A DNA stretch of 64,000 nt from Polytrichum commune (GCA_950295325.1 OX485807.1:48080440-48144439), one strand, 5' to 3'. Shown: positions 45,071 through 57,734, counted from the stretch's first letter. Made by a program: numbers and translations. The notes: generated by a model from the letters alone, not told the origin.

Positions 45071-47302
45071 TTGGTGTGTCCAGAATTTGATGGCCTCAAG
45101 TTCACGAAGAGGGGGGGTCGTCCATCGTGGGATGCACGTCAACTGGATCTCAACTTTTGTTTTGCTAGATCCGACTCTAGAGAGTCCACGGCGATCAACG
45201 AAGAAGACTGTAATATGGACGTGGAGGTTGATATCAAAAACACACCAGATGCAACTGAAGTGACTTTGTTGCCAAATTCATCTAGAGCTTTGATACGAAA
45301 ATTCAACAATAAATGGAAGATTGGTCGCCGTTGGTTGTATTGGTCCAAACCTCCTCATGGTCCAGTTACTGGAGTGATGAAGTGCGAAGCTTGTGAGGAA
45401 TTCAAGCTTGGTGGAAGGGGATCTAAATCATGGGGTGGGAATGGATGTTCAACTATTCAACTCTCTGCAATTAAACAACATGAGAAATCTGATGATCACA
45501 AATGGAGCTACACACGATGGATGGCAAGGCATTATCCTAGGACTGGAGGACCAGTTACGCCAATTGAACCAGGTCTCCAGAATATGGTGGATCGTGAAAA
45601 GGGCAGAATTCTCATTGTCATGAAACTCTTGTATTTTGTTGTTTATAATGATCTACCATTGTTACATTATGTTGAACAATGCAAGATTCATATGCTCCTC
45701 TCTACTCCGGATATGCCTACCAATACAGAGTATTCGTCTTATACAAATGTCACTGCAGCAATGGGCTTTTTGGATGCTATATCTCAACATTTAAGTTCCA
45801 ACCTTGTTCATGAAGTAAAACGCAGCTCTATATACTCAATATTGATTGATGAATCAACTGATCATACATGTGAACCTCATCTAATAGTATACATTTGTTA
45901 TTTGACGGGAGGAGGTTTTGATTCGCCATGTGTACAGTTTGTGGAGCTCATGCCTCTCTCACGCGGAACTGGGGAGGTTATGTTTGAATGCATCAAAAGT
46001 TTGTTGGTCAGACTTGGATTGGATTTACAGAAACTAGTGGCTATAGCTACTGATGGTGCATCTTGTATGACTGGAGTGCACCAAGGTGTGGTGGCTCGAC
46101 TTCGTGTATTGGTACCTCATCTTGTTGGAACACATTGTACTGCTCATCGTGAGGCGCTAGTTGCGAAGGATGCGAACAATGAATTTTTGTGCTTGGGATT
46201 TATTGATCGGGTGGCCAATATGGTGTACGAGTGGTTGGGTAAATCAATAATTCGTCGTGGAGTTTTGGAGAAATTATTGCTTGCATTCCGTGAAGAGTCC
46301 CGTGCAGCTTTACAGATCCATTCGGTGAGATGGTTATCCCGTGGCTTGGTCATGGAGAGATTGGTATTTTGTATGCCTGCAATTTTAGAAATTTGGGAGG
46401 TTGAAGAACCCACATGGTACAAGGATCTAACTTCTCTTCAGTTCCAATTTTTCATTCACATGCTAGCTGATATATTATCAGAGTTGAATAAGGTCAATCG
46501 CAAGTTTCAATTTGATCTTGTAGATATCACTAGCATAGCTTCTACGATTGATGTAACAATCAGCTTGTTTCATAGACACTATCTGGGTGTAAGTTTTGGC
46601 CTGACAACCAAACACCTAGGAAAGCTTCTCCGCGAGGTGGTACCCAATGGGCAGATATTGTATGTTGATAGTTTTGGGTGTGAAAAAATGCATATCTTGC
46701 ATTATGATTCCATGCCCGAGTGTGACGTAGGAGGCTCATTGGAGGCATGCATCATGTTGGGGAGGCAGTATGTGCAGAAGATCATCGATTCACTCAATGA
46801 TCGATTTTCTGACTTGTCCATTTTCAATGCGGCCCGGCTTTTTAGCCCGAAGCACTATCCCGTAGATGAATTGGACAGAGGGACATTAACGGAACAATGG
46901 TTGAACCGGTTGGTGACACATTTCCGTTGGAGCGATGACCTTGTTAATCAATGCAATGCGGAATTGCTAGAATTCGTGGAGATGTTATGTTCCGTTTGTG
47001 AACGCCGAAATATGCAAGAAGCTTGGGTTTTTTGTGGCAATGACCGGGAGTTCATGATTAATTGGCCAACTATGATGTCGCTATGGCAAGCCATACTTGT
47101 GATCCCAACTAGCACTGTTGTTTGTGAGCGTGGTTTTTCAAAGCAAAATTGGGTTAAGAGTGAAAGGAGAACTAGACTCAACCTTGACACACTAGATGCT
47201 TTACTGAGGGTTAGTCTAAATGGGTTAGGAGTTGAATTCATGGATTGGGATAATATTTTTGAATCTTGGAAAATTGGCACAAGAACCAACAAGCGTAGCT
47301 AG
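45071..47302 (+). CDS. hAT-family transposase, intact 743-residue frame
   Basis: A single uninterrupted frame from the Met at 45071. A BED-like zinc finger lies at residues 105-143 (C105-x2-C108, H137-x5-H143). The RNase H-like core shows YSILIDESTDHT (D260) and VAIATDGASCMTG (D328), then CTAHREALVAKDA and a conserved RWLSRG block. The C-terminal hAT dimerisation region is near residues 675-725 (LVIPTSTVVCERGFSKQNWV, RTRLNLDTLDALLRV). The overall pattern resembles the KIAA1586/ZNF862/C17orf113-type hAT proteins. It would bind the element ends in the nucleus and excise them. The start is the first in-frame Met; an upstream exon is possible because 45011-45070 holds several alternatives. With perfect ends around it, this copy is a candidate autonomous element. 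Activity cannot be judged from sequence. Confidence 0.9.
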   Translation: MVCPEFDGLKFTKRGGRPSWDARQLDLNFCFARSDSRESTAINEEDCNMDVEVDIKNTPDATEVTLLPNSSRALIRKFNNKWKIGRRWLYWSKPPHGPVTGVMKCEACEEFKLGGRGSKSWGGNGCSTIQLSAIKQHEKSDDHKWSYTRWMARHYPRTGGPVTPIEPGLQNMVDREKGRILIVMKLLYFVVYNDLPLLHYVEQCKIHMLLSTPDMPTNTEYSSYTNVTAAMGFLDAISQHLSSNLVHEVKRSSIYSILIDESTDHTCEPHLIVYICYLTGGGFDSPCVQFVELMPLSRGTGEVMFECIKSLLVRLGLDLQKLVAIATDGASCMTGVHQGVVARLRVLVPHLVGTHCTAHREALVAKDANNEFLCLGFIDRVANMVYEWLGKSIIRRGVLEKLLLAFREESRAALQIHSVRWLSRGLVMERLVFCMPAILEIWEVEEPTWYKDLTSLQFQFFIHMLADILSELNKVNRKFQFDLVDITSIASTIDVTISLFHRHYLGVSFGLTTKHLGKLLREVVPNGQILYVDSFGCEKMHILHYDSMPECDVGGSLEACIMLGRQYVQKIIDSLNDRFSDLSIFNAARLFSPKHYPVDELDRGTLTEQWLNRLVTHFRWSDDLVNQCNAELLEFVEMLCSVCERRNMQEAWVFCGNDREFMINWPTMMSLWQAILVIPTSTVVCERGFSKQNWVKSERRTRLNLDTLDALLRVSLNGLGVEFMDWDNIFESWKIGTRTNKRS

Positions 47303-47514
47303 GGCATTATCACTAGAAGAGGTGGAGTTAGATGGTTGATTCTTAATTCTTCACATTGTATTGGAAGCATGCACCATATAAATCATGCATAAGTTTAATA
47401 TGAGTTTTTAATATTTTATTTCTATATTACTGAATTGACGTCTTGAATTTGAACTAGCCTTTCAACCAAAGGGCTCAAATTTTAGAGCCCTTCAAAATGA
47501 AACTCATATGAGGG

Positions 47515-47532
47515 CTTCAATCTTGAACACTG
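47515..47532 (-). repeat. hAT right terminal inverted repeat
   Basis: Reverse complement of CAGTGTTCAAGATTGAAG, followed immediately by the second AGGGTAAC at 47533-47540. A hairpin-like GGGCTC/GAGCCC pair lies just inside (47471-47490). Confidence 0.95.
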
Positions 47533-47540
47533 AGGGTAAC

Positions 47541-49430
47541 CCCTAGGCAATATACGAATGAAAGAAGGGTCAAGTTTGAACCTAAGAATGATTTTAGAAG
47601 AGAAAAAAAATCCCCCATATAGAGAAGGTGATTATTGGTGGGAGGCAGGAGGCCCTTACTTGGGAAATAAATATCGCAAAGGCAAAAGACTATACTACAA
47701 ACCAAGTTTAGAATAGAAGGATATTACAATGGCAATTGCCGAGATGATTTTAGAAAAGAATGATATTACCCCTACAAAAGCCAAAGTTACTAGAAGGAAG
47801 ATGGATACCCCTACCGAGGAATTCCAAGAGGACTAATTAACCACAACATGTATGAATATACCAAAAGCTTGATGGATAGTAACAACACCAAGACAATGCC
47901 AAAAATTAGGTATCCTGGCAAACCTCAGCAAGAAGGCAACCCTAACAAGTGTTTTTACAATCATTAAAAAATACACCAAAAGCCGGATTGTCCACATTTT
48001 ATCAAAAATCAACAAGAGTTTGACGGATTTAGGAACACGAATCCAACAATGGGAGCTAACATAATGTACCCTACTATTTATTTAATGACCACAAATACAA
48101 ACAAAGAAGAAAGTGAGAGTGAAGATGGTGATGATGAAGAAGATTCAAGTAGTAGCAGCTCCGAGGAGCCAGAAGACCACCAAAGAGAAAATAAAAAGCA
48201 AAAAACTTTGATGATGAAAAAGAAAATGCATGATGAATTTCATAACAAGGATAATTTTTTTGTGGAACAACCAATTGGAGCCAACAACAATGAATAGAAA
48301 CAAAAAAGAAGGTTCACCGGGAGGTGAATGAACTAATTAAGCAAATACATGAGGACGAAGGCAGAGCTCTACCCACACCAGGAGAGTTCACACCTTGGTA
48401 CCCATAAGAAAAGAAATAGGTAGAGAAATCCTAAATGTGGAGCCTTGAGAGAGGGAGTACTCCCACCAAGACCCAAACAAGGGTGAAAAGAATTATAGAT
48501 AATGTAATGAACCACACAAAAACAAATATTTCAATAGGGCACTTGCTAGAAATAGCCCCTTATTGCAAGAAATGGATAATGGCTACACTTATCAGCCATG
48601 ATGAGGAATCAAAGAAACCGGCTCAAACAATCAAGTGACAACAAAGGCATTTGACAAAGAAATGCCCATGATAACAATGATTGTAGAAAATAGGCGCATA
48701 CCAAATGCATTAATTGATGGTGGATCAAGAGCAAATATCATCACAAATACATTGAGAAAGAAATTGGGACTCAAGAAGATTAAACCTGCAGCTTTTACAA
48801 TAAAAATGGTTGACCAAAGGAGGGTGAGTGTTACAGGCACACATTTTGTCAATGATGTAATTGAAGAATTAGCCAGTAAATTTAAATTTAAACATTGATT
48901 GACTATTCCTTATCACCCACTAGATGTTGGTCAAACCATAAATACCAATGGAATTCTTTGTAAAATTATGACCAAAACAATACAAGGTTCCATGAGTGAC
49001 TGGGATATTAAATTAATTAACACATTATGGGCGTATTGTACTACGTATAAGGTTATGACTAAGTTCACACCTTTTCAATTGGTATATGGTTAGAAGGCAA
49101 TCTACCCATTGAATTGGAATTACTATCATTAAGGAATGCCATTAATGAGCATCTCGGAGAGGCCGAATCATTAGAAGCCATAATTAATGTTCTTGGAAAT
49201 TTCAATGAAATTCAAGGTCAAGCATATTTAAATTTAGTCGCCATTCAAAAATGGCATAAGTCTTATTATGACAACAAAATGAAAGATAAAAAATAGGACC
49301 TATGGATTTTGCGCTACTTTATGATGATAGAATTTGGAAATTTCCAAGGAAATTTAGATTATATTGGCTAGGTCCATATAAAGTACACATAATTCATGCA
49401 AACGAATGTGTTCAATATATAAATTAGGGC
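47541..49430 (+). pseudogene. pol: Gypsy element 2 relic: gag-PR fused to integrase by deletion
   Basis: A degenerate zinc-knuckle-like region (NKCFYNH-stop-KIHQKPDC, near 47950) and an acidic linker (48100-48170) precede pol. SIGHLLEIAPYCKK (about 48530) matches the pre-protease region of gypsy 1 (RQLLAIAPHCRS). Protease ALIDGGSRANIITN follows, then at about 48840 the frame passes straight from RRVSVTG into integrase THFVNDVIEELASKF, skipping RT and RNase H (over 2.5 kb). The integrase core continues through stops (PYHPLDVGQTINTNG, where the catalytic Glu of QTE is replaced) into FTPFQLVYG. A C-terminal GPY-type module (KFRLYWLGPYKV) lies around 49340-49385. It is the sequence into which the hAT element appears inserted. 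Confidence 0.8.
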
Positions 49431-52400
49431 AAGAGAGTGGTTGTGTTCACAAAAGGGTGAGGTTAACATACCATAACCACTCAAGTCGAGGATCAGTGGT
49501 ATGCGCAACAAAATTAGGGTGAAGAAGGGCAAATTGAGGAAGGATTGAAGCAAAGAACAAAAACGGAAGGGCTTGAGGGTGAGGCGACGCAGTTACTGAT
49601 TGAAGACTAAATTTTGAGTTTTTGGAAACCCGTTGCCTTGGATTATGTAAACTAACCTTCATCTTCATTTACAAATGAGTAGCATTGGTTGAGTAGTAGC
49701 TCTTGTTGTATCAATATGTAACCAAACCACTAAGTAATATGCTCATGTGCCTCAATTGAAAAGACTATGGTCTACTCCATGGTAGAAATACTAGGGGAAT
49801 AAACAAGCTACCTGAGTGTAACAAAAAGTGAGAAATAAGGAGTTGTAGGAGGAATGATTATCAATCAAACATAGATAGTGAGCTGAAGATAGAAATTGTT
49901 TGAATATTAGCAAAAAAAAAAAGGGTAAAAAAGTAGAGCGAGACTATGAAGTGAACGTGGTAGCTCATTAGAAGAAGAAAAAAATAACAGTAAATTGGAA
50001 GTTGTCAAAGGAGATGTTGAAAGGCAATTTTCTATTAGAACAGTTGATAGATCAACTCTTGAAGACTATTTCTTCTTGGAGAATGAATACTACCAGTAGC
50101 ATTTTTTTTTTCATCCACTGTCCATTTTTTGTAGGCAAGAGATTTACCAAAGTCACAATAGGCATAAGTGAGAGAAAGTGGGATTTGGCAACGCATCTTG
50201 GTTTTAGTAATATATCAACAAGAGGGTATGTTCTCAAAGACAATGGCAACTATAAGCTTCAACAATTGCCAAGAGAAAAATGAGGTATTGAATAAGTGCT
50301 TCAATTATCTCTCAAACCATGTAGTCACAAGAGGAATTACCTAGATGTGTGGTGAGTACAATAAAAATTGCCATAGGAGTTGTTGTAAGGTAATGGTTAG
50401 GATCGTAAATAATTTAATTAGTTGTCTTCAAAGAATGGTCTTAATATTTAATAAATTTTAAAACTGATTCTTCTCATAAGATGACCCCTACAATCCTAGA
50501 AATTCCTCTGCAATACCAAATCCACTTCCTTTATAAGTCAAGAGGCATAAAAAAAACTTCACACAGGAAGGGAGGTTTTATAGGCTGAAGAAATAGAGCA
50601 TCATGTTGAATTTTGATACTATGATGGCCTTGTGAGTGAGAGGAAAAACTAAAAAAATTGTACAATACCTAAGCAAAAAGGAAAAAATCAGTCAATCAAA
50701 GAAGAGAAAACTAAATGAAAAATCTATAATTAAGTGAGGACCAGTAAGTTATAAGCTATTGAATATTGTACTCAGTAGGTTTACTGTCATGAAAATTTGT
50801 ATAAGATGTCTTATGTAGTGAACTAGAGCAAATAATGCAAGAAATTTCTTGAGAATGAAGATCACTAATAATAACCTTGATGTAATCTTTTTGCAGGGAT
50901 AGGACAAACCTTGTTACATACCATAGCCTTATAACCTCATAGAAGACATATTCCATTGTTACCATAAACAAAACCTTTTAAACCTTTACCTTAAAAACTA
51001 CCCCTGATAGGCTATAGTCAGGACCAATGACACCTAATATCCCTATTGAAGCTCTTCTTTTACCCAATATACCCTGCAAATTTCAACAGATGATGGCCAA
51101 TAATAGAGCCAATATGGAAAAAATTGGAGTATGAGATTTTTTGTTGTGGGTACGTGATGTAGATAAAGCAATACAAGAGCAAAATGTGACCCATTTTGTG
51201 CACACATACCACTTGAAGACTAAGATAACTACGGTGGGAGATGCAATAATGGAATTTTCCACTACGACAATTGCAAAAAAAAATTAGTTACCATCAGTGG
51301 GGCTTACGCTAGCGACTATGCCGAGTCTTTCAAAGACGAAAGCTGAGGAGATTTTCGAGTGTAGAGTTAATTGGGTTAAGGATAATAAATGAAAGCTAGA
51401 AGGGGTGTAACATCATTAGAAGGGTTGGCTCAAGTTAGTGAATTTTTATTTATTGTTTCAACCCGAGGAACATCAAGTGGACCACAAATATATAGTGGCG
51501 GTTATTCGTACCTAGGAAGGAGACAAAGTCAATTGGTCTTTGATTGTGTAGTAGAGAATCAATGAGGAGATCTGTGGAGTGAATTTTTCATTTTTGTAAG
51601 TCTGAATGGGGATCAGAAGTAAATAGGTCTCTATTTGAACTATAAATTCTTAAAACAATAATCTGAACAAGGCAATTAATTGTTTGTACCTGTTAAGCAG
51701 CCTGGTAGGACTATAGTCTGAGTCGGAGGCAAAAAGAGAGGAGAGAAGGCTGTGAGAGCCGAAGGGGGAGACAGGTTGAGAATTTCTTAGAGTTTTTTGT
51801 AATCTCTCCCAGTGAATTTTCTCCTGGAATGTCTTTGCAGTGATTGAGGTGTGTACTGAAGTAAGGCCAGAGGAGAGTGATTCCTCCAGAGCCGGACTAT
51901 AGACTGTGGTTGCAATATGTGCTAGTGAGGTTGAACTGTATTGATTAAAGAGGTCTTTACTGATGTGGTGGAACTGCTCTGATTGGATGTTTGGACTCGT
52001 GATTATAGTCGTTGTGTGCTTTTTGTGAAGTAAATACGGAACTTTGCAGAGGTTCAGTTCAGGCCATGGTCTAATTTCTATAGTATGTGCATTTACTCCT
52101 CGTACAGAAATGTAAGTCATGTCAATGGTCTGTATTGTATTACGATAAGTGAATATGGTTTGAGCGTATGGTAGAAAAGGGAGATTACGGAACATGACTG
52201 ATTAATTTATTCGGATGTTGCTCTCATTAATTACCTTCCATTATGTTATCACTTGAGAGGATCAACGGGAAAACTGTGTGTACGTAACTGATGGAGATCA
52301 CAAAACTTACAAATGCAAGTAATTACTATTCTAAGATATCTCGGTGAGCGAAGGGCAACTTGTTTAATTCTCTCCAAACTGTTTGATAATTCTCCCGCAG

Positions 52401-53621
52401 TCTTGAACTTACCCCAACAATTTCTCAAACTCAACTGGTTCATTGTGGATTAACTGCCGATTCCTCCCGAGCGCAATTTGAGAGTTTGAGGGAGATCGAG
52501 CCCGATAACTGTTCCATTAATAAACATATGTATATGCAGTCGTTATTACATGAATGATCATTGAGATTAAATTGTCGCTGAGGTAAAGGAGTGGGAAACA
52601 TCCAAACTATGGTCTCACCTCGGTAGGCCTAGAATTTATACATATATTTCTATTATAAATACAGATCATGGCAGATACTTTATGTATGTGACTCCGGCAG
52701 TATGGTAAAGGATGAAAGGAATTCATACTTTGTTGTGGATTAATTATCTTAATTCCATGCTATATCAAATTGATGCATATTATATTAAGGCCGTTGCCTG
52801 TGAGAGGAAGGGTTGTATTAATCAACACCTAATTATGGGGATAATTACAGAGATGATAGTCCATTTATGGTGTAGCTAAGGCAATTGTCTGAGATATTTC
52901 CGAAGGCTTTTTCATGTTGACATAGCCTAGTAGGGAAATAGATTGAATGATAAATATTATAGAGTTATTTAGTTGTAATAACCATATTCTTGAGTGCATA
53001 AGATTATCAAGAGGCGATAGACTTTTCACGGTTGTACTTACACAATTCTAAGTTGCCTCTATAATTAATTGCATATTGAGTCGAGTGTCCTTAACGTGAT
53101 TACATTTGTTAAATCAACTCGGGTAAGGAATGTTGTGTCGTTGTAATATGTGAAAGGTTTAAAGAGCTGTAGCACCGGTTTCCCGGATACACTTAAATTG
53201 ATCAAGGAACAAGACCATTGTCTTAGTTGTGTAAATGAAGAAAATGTTTCCTTAAAGATTATGATGGAAATTGAAAGGACAACATGTTGAGTCCATTGAC
53301 TTTGAAAGGTTAACTTGATGCGGAGGGGACAAGAGGACATGCCGCTTATCCTACTTGTAAGATTTGATTATTTCCTAAGACCTTAAAAGAAGCTAAGGTT
53401 AATTGGAACTTTTACCATCTTTAAGAGATGAACCATTTAAACACTATTCATAATAATGAAACGAGTTGTTAAGTCAATTGTCTTGAGATTCGAGTATATA
53501 AAATTGGAGTTTTGAATAGACTCAATGCGTTTATGAGAGATGTGAGAATATGTTAACGTGCATACGTGGTGATGACCTATTGACGCATGAAACGAGAACA
53601 TGATTACTTTGATTCAAGTAA
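49431..53621. other. Decayed LTR-element sequence, no gene supported
   Basis: Frames are short. A 181-codon minus frame (52195-51650) has Ser/Thr-rich, low-specificity composition and no motif. The plus strand of that segment (GAGAGGAGAGAAGG, then CTTTTTTGTAATC-like text) looks more like LTR or leader sequence. Words such as GACTATGGTCTAC (about 49765) recur in the LTR pair downstream. Confidence 0.4.
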
Positions 53622-54134
53622 GGTAAAAAGACAATCGTCGGACTGTGAAATTAAGATGGGATCTAACTAAAGAAGACTGACTATACTGAAAGGATTACCG
53701 CACTGCCTTTTTCAAGTTACACTAAATGGGATTAACGAATGAAAGACTATGGACTACACTGAAGTGCCCTTGGCTTCGGTAAAGAGACAAAAATGAGATA
53801 CTATTGCAAGATCATTGACTATGGTTGTGCCTATGCTTGTGCACCGCACTTGGTCCAATTAAAATGAACTCGTTGCCAGACTATCGACTGGGAAATTAAA
53901 GTGAGGTGTGAGACTGTCACGTTTGCATGTACTGACATGGAGAGGCTTTTAGAGTTTTTATCCCTTACCCGTAAACCATTTGTCAAGCATAATCCAAAAT
54001 GAAGTGAAATAACCTTGTGTTTTCCCTAATAAATCTTATCTAAGACACCTAGATGTTGTACAAATCACCTTTTAAGTCTTTCTTGATTGTTTCCATGGGT
54101 TTTTGTTTGTAACCAAAAAGCTAACTACAAGATC
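53622..54134 (+). repeat. LTR-like direct repeat, copy A
   Basis: Aligns with 54925-55434 along its full length. Shared blocks include GTGCCCTTGGCT, AATGAGATACT, TGCACCGCACTTG, AAAATGAACTCGTTGCCAGA, GAGACTGTCAC and ACACCTAGATGTT. It shows no frame. Probably an LTR of a gypsy element. Confidence 0.7.
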
Positions 54135-54924
54135 CAAACTCGGAAGGCACTCCATCCAACCGTAATACATCTTTATTCGGCTTTTCTCGTTTCTTGTTTA
54201 TGTGAAGGGGAGAGTCCAAGGGCAAAAGTGAATGTGGTGGGACAACCAAGTATGCCTCTCCATGTTTCACCAACGTCACCAAACCTACTCATGTTGGAGA
54301 AACACATTGGGATTGTGGTAATTATTTTTGGGATTTTTTACTCAAAACAAAAATTAGGTGGAAAATATATATCAAATGAACTAGAAAATACCTAGCATGC
54401 AAATATGAATATGTTATAACACTAGGATCCTAAAAAGCAAGACCATAGTCTAATAGGAGGAGGTTTGAGCTTACAAATATGGATAATCCCCTAGATAGGG
54501 AGAGAAAATACTTGAAAAATAAGGCTCTCGAGAGGAGAGCGTGTGAGCATGAGGCTCCAAATATAATCTTGTAATTTTTTGAAGTATTTCAACGTTGGAT
54601 TTTATCAAACTTGATTGAATAAGATTGTTTTGGATAGCAATATGGGTATATACATTAGAGTATAATTGAATCATGAGATTTATTTTTTGTTGGGTTATTG
54701 GTTGTGAGCGATTCTCTTCAGGGCTAAGGAGTGATTCCATGGCCTGGGCTAAGGAATGAAGTGTGTAGCATGTCATATTTCAACAATAGTCCATGTTGCA
54801 GAGCACTTATGAGAAATTGGTGAAGTTGGAGATTGCCGTTAGTGTGAGTGAATTGACAATGTAAAAGCGAAACTACTCAAGGAATGACTATTGGTAATTA
54901 AAGCAACGTACCTTCCCCAAGACT

Positions 54925-55434
54925 CGGTAAAAGACCATTGACGGACAACAAAATTAAAATCATATTTAATCAAAGAAAATGGGAAATTATGAAAGGATAA
55001 CTGCGCTACAATTTCAAGTTGAATTTAATGGAATTAATTGACACGAGACTATTGACCACACCAATGTGCCCTTGGCTCTGGTAAAGAGAAAAAAATGAGA
55101 TACTTTATGCAAGGCAATTGACTATAATTGTGCCTATGTTTGCGCACCGCACTTGATCCAAATAAAATGAACTCGTTGCCAGACTATTGCCTGGGTAATT
55201 AGAGTGAGGTGAGAGACTGTCACAGTTACATGTACTATGCATGAGTTATTTTATAATCTTTTTATCCAAATTTGAATTAGTAATGCTTATGAAATTTGAA
55301 ATATTCTATTATAATTATGTGATTGTCCTAAATAAAACTTATTTGTAACACCTAGATGTTATATGAATGACATTTTGAGCCTTCTCCGATTGTTCCTTGG
55401 TTGTTGGTAATAACAAAAAACTAAACACGAGGAT
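54925..55434 (+). repeat. LTR-like direct repeat, copy B
   Basis: Second copy of the 53622-54134 unit, with a period of about 1.3 kb and substitutions throughout. The 790 bp between the copies has no coding sequence, so the pair is not a normal complete element; a tandem LTR duplication or a deletion derivative is more likely. Confidence 0.7.
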
Positions 55435-57670
55435 GTTGAAATCAAGGGTTACCAAATTGGAAAAGCAAATAATCTGAAGAGGAAAAAAAAATAAAAAATG
55501 AAGTTGGTACAAGAGAAAAATGTTGAATGTCTGTAGCAAATCAATTAGCTCTTGCAAGACAAGTTCAATGGCCATCGCCGCTATGAGCAACTACATGTTC
55601 AAAATGCCTCTCTTAAGCAATAGCTAAAAGATGTCTAACAAGACTATAAACGCTTACAAGATAGAGCCAAAGGAGAGGGTGACAAATGATGGTCAAGAAG
55701 TCAAGTAACACTAATCCCATCGAATCAATGTTTATGGTCCCCTCGACGTCAATGACACCCTTGAGGTCTATGTTATCCTTGTCATTTGCTTCTCTGCATT
55801 TTGACATTTGTACTAAAATGTGGTAGCTAGAAAGTAAGGTGGTACCCAAGTTTACTTTTCCCCATCTTTACCATGTTCAACATGATCTGCTAATGACGAT
55901 GGTTGGACTCAAGCTAGAAAGGTGGCTTAACCAAGAGCAATTTCAAACCTTGTGGGGTTTTTTGTGACAAATTCAACATTAAGAATTTATTGACCAAATC
56001 TTGGCCCGCAAGCATATGAGATTATTAGATCATTTCTCAGCCTTTGTAGTCATTGGGGACATTGGAGCTAGGAATTCTTTGTATTATGGCAATTGCGAAG
56101 AGCAAATACATCATCGTAGAAGAGTGGATTGGACAAATTATGAAACCCACATGGTCCAACAATTTTATGGATAAAGCTGAGAAACCATGAGCAAATGGAA
56201 AATTAGCCAAGAGAAGGTGTTGTCCTTGGTAAAAAAATGAAGACTCTTTGACAATGGTTTTAAGTTGCAACAAGATGAGGGTTCATAGTTTGGCTCAGGG
56301 GGACAAATATACTAGATCCCATTATGTTTATAATTGGGACAAAGCGATAGAGACGGTGGGGAGATATTTGAAGACCATTGGCACAAGGAAGGCACTAGTT
56401 TTTGCAATGCAAACGCAAGTACGATTTCTAGTGGCACCCCCTGGCTATATTCCTAGATATCTTAGTGTCATAGTCATACCAATGGGCGACTCTACTGCAA
56501 ACCAAAGATATGTTGATAATTAATCAATATTATTTGATGATGAAGGTGAATGGTCAATTCTTATATAGGCCGCACGGATTTTGGAAAACTATGGACTTTC
56601 TCGAACGGACCCAATAGTTGTTGATTTAATTTATAAACAGTAAGCAAACTATGGTCATTCGAACCACCCCCGGTAATATAGATGCATCCGCAATTTTGTT
56701 CGTATGCAAGAAAACACAGTGGTCACTCAACGCGACTATAGCCTTTGTAGAGTGTAATTGGCCACAAATTCAGGGTGCACCTGGATTCAACACACCCGCA
56801 CTATGTTGGAATGCTTATAAAAGAAAATCACGACCATTGCACTTACAATGACCAAATTGTTTTTGTGTTGATGTACTTTATGCTACTTTAGCTGACTAGT
56901 GTCCAAGATGAATGTGTACCCAAATCGATTCAGAGACTACACCAAAGAAGGAAGAATCACAAGGGGAAACAAATTGACAGGGCAGCCTCGGAGAGAGAGA
57001 GAGACAGAGCAGCCTCGAACGAAGACGGAGCAGTAGACAGAGCTAGCGGCCGAGAGGGAGATCACCGCGAGGGACAGGTGGAAGATGGATGGCGACTACA
57101 TCTCATTGAGGCCCGGGCAGCGGGTAGGAGAGAAGACCCGGTTAAGGAACCCCTAGGCTAGGTATTTGAAGGCGAACGGGGAGCCAGCTAAAAGACTAAA
57201 GGGCGGCTCGGGAAAAGACACGTTAAGTTAGGGTTTGGCTAATAGGATAGGACGTAGAGCTATTAGTAAGTAGAAGTAGAGTTAGTGGCACTTAGTCACC
57301 CTTTTAGGGTAGAGTTTAGTGAACAAGGAGAATGCCTTTTGAAGGGTAGATGAAAGGACATAAGGGGGATGGCCATTTTGGATGAACATAACTATTTCAA
57401 CCGCCGGCAATGAATGTTGGTATTTTGAATGAACGGAGCATGCGGAAGGAAACCGTATCCACACGGCACATCTAGGAAAACAAATGAATGACAACAAATC
57501 CACCTCATGAGTACATCTAAATTTAGCACGTGGTTGCTACTGTAAATAGATCCGTCTAGTTAAAATTAGACTGCATCTACATTGCAGGCTTAAAATAGCC
57601 AATTTGTACATGTGGCATTAGGGGACTAGGACCTAACCGCCCGTTCAACAAATCAATAGATTTTGGAACC
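55435..57670. other. No gene recognised; GC-rich GA tract near 57.0 kb
   Basis: A 91-codon plus frame (56248-56523) has no motif I know. A (GA)n run lies at about 56989-57008 inside a GC-richer 300-bp block that looks like LTR or leader DNA preceding the TATA box at 57671. Confidence 0.4.
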
Positions 57671-57678
57671 TATATAAA
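57671..57678 (+). promoter_or_regulatory. TATA box upstream of GAA-rich minisatellite
   Basis: TATATAAA followed by GGGGGCAC. It is placed about 65 bp before the purine-rich repeat array, consistent with an LTR promoter whose transcript would begin with the repeats. Confidence 0.45.
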
Positions 57679-57734
57679 GGGGGCACAAAGGGGCCCTAAA
57701 GCACCTCATTTTCAAATACGACTATTCAACGTGA

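Larger units (their letters stand above)
41853..47532 (+). mobile_element. Complete hAT element, 5,680 bp, with captured gene pieces
   Basis: Perfect 18-bp terminal inverted repeats CAGTGTTCAAGATTGAAG (41853-41870 and reverse at 47515-47532) are flanked by an 8-bp direct repeat AGGGTAAC (41845-41852 and 47533-47540), the hallmark of hAT insertion. GCCCTTCAAA-type words recur close to both ends (three on the left, one or two on the right), likely transposase-binding repeats. Inside are pieces of ETF alpha, CBL and Trm5-like genes, then an uninterrupted transposase. All coding parts are on the plus strand. The intact ends, exact duplication and open transposase point to recent insertion. Both flanks appear to be decayed gypsy sequence. 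Confidence 0.92.

Noticed and set aside
51650-52195. 181-codon minus-strand frame
   Set aside because: Low-complexity Ser/Thr/Leu composition, no motif, and the plus strand looks like LTR or leader DNA. Probably a chance frame.
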